Notes: generated from the letters alone by a model not told the origin. Numbered from the stretch's first letter, positions 1-11,439 are shown. The stretch: 64,000 nucleotides of DNA from Nematocida ironsii (GCA_001642415.1 LTDK01000179.1:1-64000); one strand, 5' to 3'. A program made the numbers and translations.

Positions 1-1030
1 AATAGATCTAGATGCGTATAATGCATGGTCACTCTACCATATTTAGACAAATTAATTATTTTTTGAAGGTATTTAAAGGCCTCGCATTCTGAGTTTCAGT
101 GTCCCGGAGAGCTGCTTCTCTTTCTTGTGCAGTGAAGTTATAAGTAGTGTGCTGAGAGGTGCAGGAGAACTCGACATTCAATACTCGGGCGGGGTCTTCT
201 ACTATCACATCCCTTCGGGGGAGCCATATGGGTTAGATTATGCTCCAATCTTTTTATTAGGTAATTCGACGCATGTTACTTTTTCCCTTGATGCTTGTAC
301 ATCTAACATTTAGAACCGCTGCGTAGTCTGCACCGACTTAATAAGGCACTAGCGCGTACATGAATTCCCCTTCCTGTACCTCTACCACAGCACACTGCTT
401 ATAACTTCGTTGTACCGGATTATACTATATCACTGGCATAGGCGTAATATATATGCGATATCTGTGTAGTAAGCTGGACCTCAACTCGCAGTAAGACGCT
501 GTATCAATTACATATACATAATAAGTATGTTTAGTAATGATTTACTGTAAGCAGACAGTACAGTGCAATCCCCATGTACACAGCCAGTACACCTATTATT
601 AAATAAACGGCTACTCCAATCTGTCTGCTATTTATAAGGCAGTGCTTGGCTCTGCTGTTCTATCCCCAACTGTATAATATCCTCTGTCCGTAAGCCTCGA
701 ATGGCTTTTTATTTTAAATTCTTATTCCATACATAAACTTAAAATTACTTCTGCTATATAACTATTATTATTATTACAGTGTCTATATTTCGAGCTGTGA
801 AATATGCATTAAATAAGAGCTGCATTACTTAAGTGTTAGGATCTATCAGATAACAAATATATTCTTTAAGGCTATAATATAATTCTTTCAATAGTTTAAA
901 ATAAAGGCATGTTCTTTTTAGATTAAATTATCCTAATATACGGAATAAAATATGTAAGGCATAAATAATATTTTATTTTTAATAAATCATGCATAGCTCA
1001 CAATATATATATAGATATAAATTGTAAAAT
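1..1030. other. Left-edge noncoding stretch with foldback repeat
   Basis: No ATG-started frame of useful length is visible. Bases about 60-700 are visibly less AT-rich than the flanks and contain an imperfect inverted repeat, listed separately. This could be a decayed gene, a foldback element or an RNA gene. The last 300 bases before the first gene are plain AT-rich spacer. Confidence 0.5.
124..418. repeat. Imperfect inverted repeat (foldback structure)
   Basis: The 20 bases at 134-153 are the reverse complement of 389-408 with one mismatch (core GAAGTTATAAG / CTTATAACTTC). The match continues weakly on both sides: the inner arm at 154-165 resembles 373-384, and the outer flank 124-133 resembles 409-418. 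The spacer is about 200 bases. No target-site duplication or transposase was seen, so the nature of the element is unknown. Confidence 0.7.
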
Positions 1031-4000
1031 ATGAAAATGAAAAAAATAACTCCAATTAGGAGAGATGCAAGACTATTTATTGCTTTAATTATATGGAGAT
1101 GGGTAGTTATACTAAAACCAATTTACACTATTGTTTGCTCACTGGATGAAGAATTTGAAGATATTCTGAGTGTTATAAATAACGATTCTTGTATACAAAA
1201 TTATAATAATGTTGAGTTAGACGGCGAAAGAAGCAATTTAAACAAACCAGATTGCAATGGTGTGCCGTGTAACGCACAAACAGAAAATGCAGAGATTGGG
1301 CAAAGTAGTTTTTTAAGAAGTATTTTATTGAACAGAGGTTCGGCTAGGATGCCAAATTCAAATGCACTTAATTCAAGTGTGGTAGCAGAACACTCTAATA
1401 TAGGAACTAATGTACAAAACAATGAAGGATTTAATTATATGCATAATATCCAAGATGAGTTTATATCTAGTAGTGCATCAAGGGGATGCTTACCAGAAAC
1501 CTCAACTTCCCATAGACATATTCTACCGAACGAAAATACATATACCCCGCACATTAATCTATATTTGCAAGAACCATTTAGTGGTATTAAAAATACTCAT
1601 ATGAATGCAGAATCATATACTTCTATGGAAACTTCTGCATTACAGCCATCTATCTATGCCAATCAAGAGGCACAAGAAGATAGCCAGAACCTAAACAACT
1701 ATCTAGTAGGCCCTTCATCTATGGATAGAAAAAGAGTGTACACTATGCTAGAAGAGAATATTGTTATTCATAGCGATTTAGTAAAGTATGTAATTAAAAA
1801 TTCAGACGAATATATATATTTTACAAATATAATTAATGCGCATAAAATATCCGCATTAAACAAGAATAATCAAGATGAAGAGCATATAGCACCATTATTT
1901 AATAACCCGAAAGAACTAGAAGTTATATTAAACTTAGTATTATACATAGAAAATGCGATTTTAACGAAGCAAAATATATGGATAGGTCTTTCTGTGATCA
2001 AAAAAGAAAGCATTCAAATTAGGCTAGAATTTATTATGCATTATTTGAAAAATTTAGATTTAAGGGATAAATCCTTTAATAAGTTCTATTTTTTCTATTA
2101 CTATAAAATGTTTCAAGATTTATATCTGTATTTAACTAGAGAGAAAGTAACTTGTTACAACATGCCTACGGAATTTCTACCAAACCATAGATTGGAGCTA
2201 TTAAAGTACAACGAAATTACGCTAGGTGACATATACATTAAAAAAGACATAAACCTTCTCTGGCATGCTGAAAGCATGATGACATCCTATGTAAACCCTG
2301 AAATAACAAGCATCTCTGAGAACAAAGACCTATCTTTAGAAGCTCAGCAGCTAAAAAGACAGCTGTTATTGATTTTGTCAATTCCTGAAATATATGAAGA
2401 CCTGTTATATATGAACTATAAAGAGATTGGTATGCTGCAGGATATTATTGCAAAAGAATTTAGTGAAAGTAGTGCTGGTTGCAAATATAACCCGAAATTC
2501 TGTGTTATAGAATATTTATATGGATTTGTTCATAATAATACTGAAATAATGGAATCATCATACAAAAAAATACAAGAGCAGGGGTTAGATGACTTTAATG
2601 ACATTGCTTTATATCAGTATGTATATAAGATATTTATCGAGTTTTATAAGTACTCTTTATATCTATATCAAATAAACACAGACATTATGAAAAATTCATC
2701 CACAGACATCCAAAACACTAGATCTACTGTGGAGCTAGACAAAAATTATCTAGCCAGAAAGCAGTACACAAAATTTCCAAAAACAAATATAACTGAATAT
2801 CAAGGAAAAGGTGTGGTTTCAATGCAGATATTAATAAAAATTATTAAGAAAATTAATTATAACCACCAATATCCATGTAAAAGAATTCTAGATAAAATAA
2901 AGTGTAGCAAGGCCACATATGGGCATATAACCCGAGAATCTCTAGAATTAAGCCATTCCTTTCATTATCACGTGCAATTGGTAGATAATTATACACATCG
3001 CATGCATATTCTACATCTTCCATTCTTTGTAGAAAAAACAAAGTATACTACGAAATACCACCAAATTCATACACTTAGGGAAATAAAAGAATACATAAAT
3101 AAAACATTTTCTACTAAAAGATATAAAGATCGCCCACTGACTAACAGCGTGTATCCATTCAAATATAGCAGAAGCGACAAAACATGGTCAATAGTTGATG
3201 ATTATGAAAAGGCTTTGGCAAAAAAGACAAAAGTATCAAGCAATAAGACTATTAGTGATATGGACAAAACCATAGAGGAAATGAACAATTCTGGATTTGA
3301 TGTTGTATTTTACTATATTAAAGAAAATATAAAGCTTACCAGGTTTTTATTTGCATATTTAAATCCTATAGGTGCAAAGCTAGTTGACATGGCATACAAG
3401 GAAAATGAAGATGAGGCAAAAAAGCTATTTAATGACTATGAATTAAACACCGAAGCCCCTAGAATACCACTATTTCTTCCCAAAATAATGTCATCTGTGA
3501 TATACACTTCTCCATACGTTCTAAAATCAGAATATTATGTATTTGCACCCATTTTTAATTATAAAAACCTAGTTCCTGTTGAGTTTTCTAATTGGCTGGA
3601 GACGATAGTTGATAGAAAAGACATAAGCTCAAGAATTATAGAACTGGTTAAAGTGTATAGGCGCGATATAAACTATTACAGCGACTTCTACATATTAGGC
3701 ACAAATAGCGCGTATGAAGACTGTGCGTGCTATATCATGAATGTTGTGCAAAAGGATATACCCACAAATAAGAATTTATATTCGCCTTACAATATAGAAA
3801 TTTCATGGTACATGCAAAAACACTATAACATAGGAGAATACAACAGCTATTATTTAAAATTACCAAAAAAAACCATTAGAAAAACTAGAAGAAACAATAT
3901 AAAGAAAGAATACAACAAAAAAATAATTTTCTTATTCTTAAACATGCTACAAAGAATGCATGTATCACGGGATATGCTTCGCTACGGTGTTTGTATATAC

Positions 4001-4270
4001 ATACTAAATGACGCAGCAAAGAGCATTAAAGTTCCTATTTTATGTCCAATAATGAAGTCCCACTTAGATAGCTTGCTTAGTGAAGAAAATAAAATGCATC
4101 ACATGCTTAGTCCTATATTGAAAAAGAATATTCAAAAGTTAAAGGATCATCAAAATATAAATCCAGATGTGCTTTATAACGCCTCTGAAATATATATAAC
4201 TGTAAAGAATGTCAACTATACAAAGTCTAAACTTGGTCTTCACTATAATATCTTGAGTTCTATCTTTTAA
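1031..4270 (+). CDS. Large putative membrane/secreted protein, 1079 aa, unknown
   Basis: An uninterrupted 1079-residue frame starting at ATG, with a second ATG two codons later. A basic N-terminus (KMKK, RR) leads into a hydrophobic stretch at about residues 14-36, which can act as a signal peptide or signal anchor. An Asn/Ser-rich, poorly conserved-looking segment follows to about residue 230. From there to the end the protein is Lys/Asn/Tyr-rich and apparently helical, with a strongly basic patch near residue 950 and no C-terminal membrane segment. I recognise no domain. Long, Asn-rich proteins with an N-terminal targeting segment are common among lineage-specific gene families of microsporidia such as Nematocida; membership of one is inference. 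The gene is isolated, with about 1 kb of spacer upstream and 1.6 kb downstream. Confidence 0.8.
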   Translation: MKMKKITPIRRDARLFIALIIWRWVVILKPIYTIVCSLDEEFEDILSVINNDSCIQNYNNVELDGERSNLNKPDCNGVPCNAQTENAEIGQSSFLRSILLNRGSARMPNSNALNSSVVAEHSNIGTNVQNNEGFNYMHNIQDEFISSSASRGCLPETSTSHRHILPNENTYTPHINLYLQEPFSGIKNTHMNAESYTSMETSALQPSIYANQEAQEDSQNLNNYLVGPSSMDRKRVYTMLEENIVIHSDLVKYVIKNSDEYIYFTNIINAHKISALNKNNQDEEHIAPLFNNPKELEVILNLVLYIENAILTKQNIWIGLSVIKKESIQIRLEFIMHYLKNLDLRDKSFNKFYFFYYYKMFQDLYLYLTREKVTCYNMPTEFLPNHRLELLKYNEITLGDIYIKKDINLLWHAESMMTSYVNPEITSISENKDLSLEAQQLKRQLLLILSIPEIYEDLLYMNYKEIGMLQDIIAKEFSESSAGCKYNPKFCVIEYLYGFVHNNTEIMESSYKKIQEQGLDDFNDIALYQYVYKIFIEFYKYSLYLYQINTDIMKNSSTDIQNTRSTVELDKNYLARKQYTKFPKTNITEYQGKGVVSMQILIKIIKKINYNHQYPCKRILDKIKCSKATYGHITRESLELSHSFHYHVQLVDNYTHRMHILHLPFFVEKTKYTTKYHQIHTLREIKEYINKTFSTKRYKDRPLTNSVYPFKYSRSDKTWSIVDDYEKALAKKTKVSSNKTISDMDKTIEEMNNSGFDVVFYYIKENIKLTRFLFAYLNPIGAKLVDMAYKENEDEAKKLFNDYELNTEAPRIPLFLPKIMSSVIYTSPYVLKSEYYVFAPIFNYKNLVPVEFSNWLETIVDRKDISSRIIELVKVYRRDINYYSDFYILGTNSAYEDCACYIMNVVQKDIPTNKNLYSPYNIEISWYMQKHYNIGEYNSYYLKLPKKTIRKTRRNNIKKEYNKKIIFLFLNMLQRMHVSRDMLRYGVCIYILNDAAKSIKVPILCPIMKSHLDSLLSEENKMHHMLSPILKKNIQKLKDHQNINPDVLYNASEIYITVKNVNYTKSKLGLHYNILSSIF

Positions 4271-5867
4271 TAAGCAAGCATTTTCTGAAATATTGTCAAA
4301 TAAGTTAACAGCCACCAAGTGTGGATAGTTATATAAATAAAAGCTAGGAAATAGAAAGCACTCTATGAATGCTTTTCTATAATTATATTAATAGAAAAGG
4401 TCATATAATATGAACTTCTTATATAAAAATTCAATAATAAACACTATATAGCAAAATCACGTTTTCTAATTTCAAGCAGTAAATATATTATAACCCGAAA
4501 TGAATAGTTAAAGTAAATTGTAGTTATTTATAAAACTACCTCTAATATATATGCCATCTCTAAATAGTTTAATGCACAAATGACTGCGCAGTAATAAAAT
4601 TATTTTTCTTTGGGTTATATCTTACCAAACATACAATTAAACAAATACAATTGTAATATACGAGGATTTCGCTTAATATGCGCTCAAAAATAGAAGTGCA
4701 TCTAATATACATACACAATTAAGTTTACTATACTATTATTTATATATAGAAAAAAGCCAACAGCACAGGCAGTAGCACTGCATGCTATAACCAGAAACAA
4801 AATGGAAAGTAATACAATTTATTTGAACTCCCGGACAGACTAAGACTACTCCATTATATGCACAAAGCCACATTATCTTACACCTACCCCTATAAGACAA
4901 GCACTCCATGCATCACTACCAATAAGGACATTGCCTACACACTGATGGACCACAAACAAATAAGTACTGCTTCTCACAACTTGCTCTTCACTACAGCTAA
5001 AATAAAAAGCAAGTTGCGGTGGAGGATAGCTCGAGCCACCTCCAATTTTTAATTTTGCTTCGCTATTTATAGACAACAATAAAAAATTATTGATATTAGA
5101 TTAAATTCGCTTTCACGTCTAGTACACTCTGAAGTATAACAAAAAATAATAAAGATTTAAATTTACTACATGCATTGCCTAAATATATTTCGAGTTATTA
5201 ACTATACTTAAAAGCCTAGGCTTCCTAGGTGCAAAATTCACCTTCTTATATTTTTATAATAAAAACACACCGAATTTTCTCTCTATTTTGACCCCCAAAA
5301 AGAAACGCGATACAGAGAAATCAGTAAAATTCGCGAGAATATTTTGTGTTTTATCTATATCATTTGATGCAATCCCATTGTTAGGGGTCAAATTGACATA
5401 AAAATAAAAAAAATAACTAATTCATCCTAGAGAAAAGACACCAGAAATCCCATAGAACTTTATTTATAAATTCCTTAAAAACATCAAACAAGTACACTTA
5501 GAATGAGTTTATTTTCCAATTAAACCACACTATAGAATGCAAATGCATGTATATTTAATTCTGTATATTTTTCGGGTTATATTCTGGTTATATTGTAATA
5601 TAAGACAAACCACTTGTATATTAGAGATATAGCATCTAATCCTTTCTCTGTTATAACATATGTGTTTGTAAACACCCAGCTATATTCAGAAATACCCCGA
5701 GATTTAAATATCTTAGAGGTGTTCCGAAATAAGCACTTTTCATACGGAAGCATATTTGCAAATGCACTTTGCAATGAACTCATATCTATGCTAAGAGTAT
5801 AATACCTACCAGCATATTATTTAAGAAAACTTAAATTTATCTAATAGAAAATTGTATATTTCATATT
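4271..5867. other. 1.6-kb intergenic stretch
   Basis: No convincing gene. It contains copies of the recurring ATAACCCGAAAT-type motif (4490-4501; reverse orientation at 5570-5580). A less AT-rich patch at about 4760-5060 has only short open frames on both strands. CCTAGG occurs twice at 5215-5229. A small inverted repeat lies at 5287-5392. The patch may be a decayed gene. Confidence 0.5.
5287..5392. repeat. Short inverted repeat enclosing about 90 bp
   Basis: TTTGACCCC at 5287-5295 is exactly complementary to GGGGTCAAA at 5384-5392, with a few further matches outside. The enclosed region also has a CGCG/CGCG pairing (around 5307 and 5332). It could close a small RNA or be the ends of a miniature element; neither is proven. 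Confidence 0.4.
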
Positions 5868-6428
5868 ATGATATTGCATCAAGACAAATCACTGGATAAA
5901 ATAAAAGGCGATATAAAGTATAAAATAGAAGAAACAATGTGCTTAGTACTGGTGATACAAGGGGTGATTTTTGATATAGAAGACATATTAGAGGAAATAC
6001 ATGTGCTAGAAGATAAAATAAAGGCCAGGTCAGATATAGAAAATCCTTATGACTCATCAGATATAACCGAAACTATTACAAAAGCAAAGAGTGACCTAGA
6101 AAGTGCAAACAAACTAATCATAAGCTACTTTAATGCTGCCAGTTCACTTATTTTAAAGATAAATCAAAAGAACTCGCTATTTGAAAACACAGAATTCACT
6201 CAGGACATAGAAAATATTAATATTCTAATTAATGAGGTTGAAAACAACTTATATAAAAATATATTTAATAACAAAGCAGTGTTAACTGACTTAAAAACAC
6301 AAATGCAGGAAAGGCTGCGCAATACTAAGATACAGTTAGGAAAGATTATCCAAATAATAATGGGCGTGGTGTGTATATTTATATGTGTATCTGGTATAGT
6401 AGCAGTGTCTATGGTAGAATATATTTAA
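5868..6428 (+). CDS. Small tail-anchored coiled-coil protein, 186 aa
   Basis: The first 160 residues are charged and predicted largely helical. They are followed by one hydrophobic segment at about residues 161-182 and a four-residue tail, the layout of a tail-anchored protein facing the cytosol. The 60 residues before the anchor have spaced Ile/Leu positions compatible with a coiled coil. This resembles the general design of SNAREs, but I cannot point to a SNARE zero-layer, so the family is not assigned. It lies about 270 bp from the convergent 650-aa gene, which is also tail-anchored. Confidence 0.7.
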   Translation: MILHQDKSLDKIKGDIKYKIEETMCLVLVIQGVIFDIEDILEEIHVLEDKIKARSDIENPYDSSDITETITKAKSDLESANKLIISYFNAASSLILKINQKNSLFENTEFTQDIENINILINEVENNLYKNIFNNKAVLTDLKTQMQERLRNTKIQLGKIIQIIMGVVCIFICVSGIVAVSMVEYI

Positions 6429-6700
6429 ATTAAAAAATGTACAACAATAATGCACAGAATAAATGTAGGCAATGACTTATAATATATAGCATAAACCTCC
6501 TGCACAACGATGTATTATCAGAGCACAACAAGATTTCGGATTATATCACATAAATTAAAATAAATGAAAAGATATACGAATAAACTTATTTGTTGCTAAT
6601 ACTTTACCTTTTTATTAAAAAACCTCTTCTTTAGCAATTAATTCTAATTTTTTTTTATAAGTGCTATTAAACCTATTAATAAAAAGAATTCTTTTTGAAA

Positions 6701-8653
6701 CTAATTATAACCTTCGTCAACATAGATAATTGGGAGTATAAAACTTGTTAATGAAGATAGTATTAAAATACTTAGAATAACCATAGTAAGTACAGGTTTT
6801 TTATACTTTGTAAAAAATGATTTTTTTGTTTTCTTTGCTCTTTTTTTAAGAGTCTTCTTTGGAGTTCTTTTTATGGTCTGTGTAGTAGAATTTTCTTTTT
6901 TTACATGGTCTTTTCTTATGTTATTGTAGTCCAAAGAATATGATTCACCAAATTGTTCGAATGGATCGTATTTAATGGAGTTGTCATCTTCTGTAAAGAT
7001 CATTCGGGTAGAAATGCCTAGTGCATTGATGTATTTACTTGCTGTATTCTTTATAAAAGGCTGTATCAGCAAAAAAAGAGACCCGTCGGTGGGCTCAATA
7101 ATATCAAACCATTTGATTCTATATATTATTTGACTTTTCGTTGCTAGCAGCAATGAATTTTCAGCAGCAATTTTATTGCTGACTTTTTTTATCTCATTTT
7201 TTATATCGCTAATCTCTTTAGACAACTCTTCTATTTCAAAAGCAGATGTATTTGTCTCTGCAAGTGGATCAGAGTTTTTAGCTTTTTCAATAGCGAGTAA
7301 TCGTTGTATTAGAGTGCATTTTTCGAGTTTTCTTTTTCTTATCTCTGAATTTATATATTCTAACTCGCTTGTATTCGTATCTTCCTGAAGAAGCAGCGCA
7401 TTATAAAATAGTACTGGGTCTTCCATTATATCCAACAACTCCATATTTAACATCAGCTTAACCTCATGTATAATATTGGCATTGCCACTTATTTCCTGGT
7501 CTTCACATATTGGGTCAGGAGGAATATTAAAGTAATTTGAGCGTGTAGTGTCATTTAAATACACCCAATCTTTGTTTATATGGAAAGGATCTATTAGTAG
7601 ATAAAATATGCGCATTTCTTTTTTTAGATCTGCCTCATAGAATGCCATTGATAAAAGGATTTCAAATATTTCTATTGGAATTATTTTGTCAATGATGCTT
7701 ATAGCCTTTTCTAAATAATAGTTAATTCTTTTTTCTTTAGCAATATTGCGCTTTTTATGATCTTCCTCCGTTTCCTCTTCTATTATGTCCCTTTCTTTAG
7801 TATTTGTGCGCTTTTTATGATTTTTATCTTCCTCTTTTTTCTCTTTTATTATATCTTTTATAATTTGATTAATATATGAAAGGTTAGATACAGCAGATTC
7901 ATTGTTGATTAAATAGTCAAATCCTTCTTCAATCATATAATTGCTACTGCCTGGCCGTATAGAGTGTAAATGATTTAGTCCACGCATGACTATTTTAAAT
8001 TTTCCAATTTTATAGCATCTCCTTTTTAGCTTATGCACCTGGTTCATTATTTTTTTATTGTTGTAAATGATTCCTATCTGTCTTTTCACTTTGAAATGTT
8101 TAACTACCATCTGCATGTACTTATGTCTGTTAACATTAGGGTGCTTCTTTTCCTCATATAAAAAACTTAAACGGCTCAGCCATGCATTAAAATACGCTTT
8201 CACGTGGTTTACTAGTAAATCAAAATCTATCTCATCAACTATTGCCTTACTTTCTATTAAATTATCTTCTAATAGACTGCCATTTAACTCTTCCAGAAAG
8301 TCAGACTGTAATTCTTCTTTTAAAAATTGTTTTAATGCATGCAATTCCATTTCCTTATTATCTTCCTTCTTGGTTATATCTATCTCTAAATATATAATAC
8401 TGTATATAATATTTCTTGCAAACGTCTGAAAAAACTCTTTTTCTTCTACTGAAACTGTGCATGATTCTACAAATACATAGTCATAAAAAATATTATTTAT
8501 ACTGAATTCTTTTCGCTCTTTATCATCTATGTCCCTGCGGTTCTTTTTGTTTTTATATTCACTATATTTAGCTTGAATTTTCTCTTTATTTAAGATTAGA
8601 TTAAAATTTTGGTTCTTTATATTAAATTCATATTCTATTAGCTGCTCCTTCAT
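6701..8653 (-). CDS. Tail-anchored protein, 650 aa (local family member A)
   Basis: ATG-started frame. It is hydrophilic for most of its length, with a Lys/Glu-rich charged stretch at about residues 268-312 and a coiled-coil stretch near 430-490. A strongly basic Lys-rich patch leads into a single membrane segment at about residues 624-646. The segment around residues 165-210 (FNAW ... KHFKVKRQ ... VHKLKR) aligns by eye with the equivalent part of the neighbouring 613-aa protein. A later stretch (EEGFDYL) matches KGLEYM there. I therefore regard it as one of three related tail-anchored genes in 6.7-13.2 kb. No known domain is recognised. The topology predicts a cytosolic body anchored in an endomembrane. 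Confidence 0.75.
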   Translation of the reverse strand: MKEQLIEYEFNIKNQNFNLILNKEKIQAKYSEYKNKKNRRDIDDKERKEFSINNIFYDYVFVESCTVSVEEKEFFQTFARNIIYSIIYLEIDITKKEDNKEMELHALKQFLKEELQSDFLEELNGSLLEDNLIESKAIVDEIDFDLLVNHVKAYFNAWLSRLSFLYEEKKHPNVNRHKYMQMVVKHFKVKRQIGIIYNNKKIMNQVHKLKRRCYKIGKFKIVMRGLNHLHSIRPGSSNYMIEEGFDYLINNESAVSNLSYINQIIKDIIKEKKEEDKNHKKRTNTKERDIIEEETEEDHKKRNIAKEKRINYYLEKAISIIDKIIPIEIFEILLSMAFYEADLKKEMRIFYLLIDPFHINKDWVYLNDTTRSNYFNIPPDPICEDQEISGNANIIHEVKLMLNMELLDIMEDPVLFYNALLLQEDTNTSELEYINSEIRKRKLEKCTLIQRLLAIEKAKNSDPLAETNTSAFEIEELSKEISDIKNEIKKVSNKIAAENSLLLATKSQIIYRIKWFDIIEPTDGSLFLLIQPFIKNTASKYINALGISTRMIFTEDDNSIKYDPFEQFGESYSLDYNNIRKDHVKKENSTTQTIKRTPKKTLKKRAKKTKKSFFTKYKKPVLTMVILSILILSSLTSFILPIIYVDEGYN

Positions 8654-9263
8654 TTAAAATCGATTTAAAAATTTAATTTAGAGGTGCTATTAATTTAGGA
8701 AAATTAATAATATCTATTTGATACTAGCTGTAATTATTAATTAAAAATATTTTTAATTAATGTAAATAACTTTAAGTATTACAAATACATCAAAATAGTT
8801 AAATATTTAAAATTACCAGCAAGACAACTAATAACTGGTTTAATAAAATTTTATTCGGTCTACTTTATTAGAAACAGCTAATAATGTGGTGATACAGCCA
8901 CACAGACGTAATACTTCATGTGGTGATATAGTAGTATGACAGCTCGCATGGGGATTCTACCAAAACAAAAGACCGGGGGTGCATAGAAATAGAACAAACT
9001 CCAACTATTTAAACAAAGCATTCCCCAACTTAAGGGTGCCATAGGGAAGTATTAACAGTGTACTTCTGCACCAGATATAACATATCTGTACCACTAGGAG
9101 TTTCATAGTCTGTGTATGTTCAGACTGCATCTTAAAAATAATAAAGATCTCTTACCATGCATTGTCTTTATCTATATTTTTAGTTTAAAACAGTTTATTG
9201 ATATAAGGTTTGAAGGGATTTGAGTGACTGGCTTTATCCATCTAGGCTAGCATCTTGTGTTTA
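8654..9263. other. Intergenic stretch with short direct repeat
   Basis: ATGTGGTGATA occurs at 8884-8894 and again at 8918-8928, 34 bp apart. The patch 8880-9130 is less AT-rich than its surroundings but has no frame. Its right end (9137-9164, AATAATAAAGAT then CATGCATTG) echoes 5145-5177, hinting at shared ancestry of two noncoding patches. No gene is called. Confidence 0.4.
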
Positions 9264-11105
9264 TTAAAATATTGTTAATTGTTGCGGTATGTATATAAAA
9301 AATATAAACCACAGCATAAATACAGTGTATATTGATAGAAGCAGTCTCATACGCCTTGAAGAAGTAATTTCGCATATAACCCCAGTATAGTGCTGAATAG
9401 AAGTAAATAAATTAAATGAGAGGTTATCATCTAATTTCTGGCAATATTCTATAATTTTAACTGTTCTTCCGTTACTGGGCAGCCGATAATTTCCATTTAT
9501 ACTCAGTGCATTTCTAGAAAGAGTGTCAGTAGTAACAGAATCACTAAAGGAGGTATGTATATCTGGAAGAGTAATTTTGAGTGTATGCGCATATTCTTGT
9601 ATGTAACTTAATAAGCACTGTCTTTGCACTTCACTTATTCCATTTGCAGTATCAAGTGTGCTGACTATATGAGAAATACTGTCTAATTTTTTGGTTCTTT
9701 TAACTATGGATACTTTTAATTTTTGCTTCTTATTTGCTAGTCTAATGACTACATTGATTTTATCTTTTACCTCTACTGGGAGAGTGGGTGAATTATACTC
9801 TTGAAGTAAATTCATTATTATCATGCGATCCTCTTCAAGAGTCCCTGGGCTGGAGTCGTGCCCAGTAAATTCAAATATATTTTGCTTTATTTCTAGTAGC
9901 TTTTTGTCTATTCTTGCCTGTTTATTCTTAATCCATTGTATTTCCTTTATTAAATCTTTTTTAATTCCCTCTAGCTTTGCCTTAAGTCTTGTGGGAATCG
10001 ATTTAAACATAAATGCAACACATATTATATTAGTTGTTGATGTGAAGATTTGTCTTCCTACACAACATGGATCCTCTTCATGACACTCTATTACCATATT
10101 TTCTAAAATATCTGTTTCTACTGCATTTATGTTTTCAGAGTGTATTAAGAAATATGGGTCCAACGATATTACAGAGCACATTAGGAATATATGCGAAAAT
10201 ATAGGTCCAACAAATTGGCACATATTCATAAGTATGGAAAAGTTCTCCGTATCTATCTGGTCATTAATGAAGGACTGTATTGTTTCTGGCGTATGCTTCT
10301 TGTCAGCCAAGGCAATGCTTATAGAATCAATTTTCTCTCTTAAAACATCTTGGTTCTGTTCCATATACTCTAGCCCTTTATAAAGACGAATTTGTTTGCT
10401 CTCTTTAGAATCTATGTCTGGCGTATATAAATCGTCTAGACTATATTCAGTGAACAAGCAGGCCTTTTTGTTTTTATTAGCGTATTCTATTACTTTTTTA
10501 TGCAATGCATGTAGTCTTCTGCATGTGATAAATGGCACCCATAGTTGTTGTATTTTTAAATGGTTTGCAATAAATCTGGTGATATTGGGTATGCATATAA
10601 TACCCACACTAGCTGCATCATTGAACACGCCCATCCACTTAACTACATTTGCTGTTAGTACATTTATGAATGCAGTTGGATGTGGGTCATTTGTTGCATC
10701 CAGTGAGACATGTGTTAAAGAAGATAGAAAAAAACTTACTATTTGTTTTTTCTTTAATTGACTCTTTCTACTTCTGTCTAATGCAAATTCTAATAGATCT
10801 TGTTTCTGCCTCCTTATACATCTATTTGGTGGGGTTTTAAATATTTCATATATACCATATCGTATTAATGCAATACTATAGGCCTTTTCATCATCTGTTG
10901 TATTCCCTGCCAGTTTAATATTTTCTGAGAAGATATATCTCAGTGCATCCATAAATATATCCTCGTTATTTAGAACTGAAGAATCTACTAGGCCGGCCTT
11001 TTCTATATATGCATGATATGCACCTTTTATTTTCGCATTTAAAAATATTATATTTTCAATATGTTCCAATTCACTATCGCTTGTTGCTATCTGCTCCACT
11101 TCCAT
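9264..11105 (-). CDS. Tail-anchored protein, 613 aa (local family member B)
   Basis: ATG-started frame encoding a mostly helical protein. It has an acidic N-terminus and a moderately hydrophobic middle (about residues 285-320). A basic coiled-coil stretch spans about residues 375-470. One membrane segment at about residues 588-606 is followed by a short tail, so it is tail-anchored. The part near residues 150-210 (KWMGVF ... ANHLKIQQ ... LHALHKK) and the following KGLEYM element align by eye with member A and more loosely with the 429-aa protein across the GC-rich block. No domain is recognised, and family naming from memory would be guesswork. It is on the same strand as member A, 610 bp away, which fits an old tandem duplication. 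Confidence 0.75.
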   Translation of the reverse strand: MEVEQIATSDSELEHIENIIFLNAKIKGAYHAYIEKAGLVDSSVLNNEDIFMDALRYIFSENIKLAGNTTDDEKAYSIALIRYGIYEIFKTPPNRCIRRQKQDLLEFALDRSRKSQLKKKQIVSFFLSSLTHVSLDATNDPHPTAFINVLTANVVKWMGVFNDAASVGIICIPNITRFIANHLKIQQLWVPFITCRRLHALHKKVIEYANKNKKACLFTEYSLDDLYTPDIDSKESKQIRLYKGLEYMEQNQDVLREKIDSISIALADKKHTPETIQSFINDQIDTENFSILMNMCQFVGPIFSHIFLMCSVISLDPYFLIHSENINAVETDILENMVIECHEEDPCCVGRQIFTSTTNIICVAFMFKSIPTRLKAKLEGIKKDLIKEIQWIKNKQARIDKKLLEIKQNIFEFTGHDSSPGTLEEDRMIIMNLLQEYNSPTLPVEVKDKINVVIRLANKKQKLKVSIVKRTKKLDSISHIVSTLDTANGISEVQRQCLLSYIQEYAHTLKITLPDIHTSFSDSVTTDTLSRNALSINGNYRLPSNGRTVKIIEYCQKLDDNLSFNLFTSIQHYTGVICEITSSRRMRLLLSIYTVFMLWFIFFIYIPQQLTIF

Positions 11106-11439
11106 AATTATTATTATTGCTTCAAATAATCATAATATATACATTTTTTATTAAAACAAATATTATTTACGGCTTACATATATTAATTAGAATAATTTTC
11201 TATTAATTTGTTCTATGCTATTTAATTGTTTAAACCTCTAATTTATACCACCCTGTACTAATATTTCTTAATTCAGAAAATGCATTCATGCACTGCTTAT
11301 AATCCAAATTATATAGAATATACTTAACTAAGTCGTCTTTATTTAATTATTCATGGATTTTTGTGCTTTATATGTATGTCGGGTGTATATTGTTTGTATT
11401 TATATCTTGTTTATTGTCCAATTTTTATTTATATCATTG

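Noticed and set aside
125..313. 62-codon frame inside the foldback structure
   Set aside because: It begins with TTG, overlaps the inverted-repeat arm, and its translation has no recognisable features.
5308..5319. CGATACAGAGAA, identical to the ACAGAGA region of U6 snRNA
   Set aside because: The U6 internal stem-loop and AGC triad are absent around it; a 12-base match in an AT-rich spacer can occur by chance, so no U6 gene is called.
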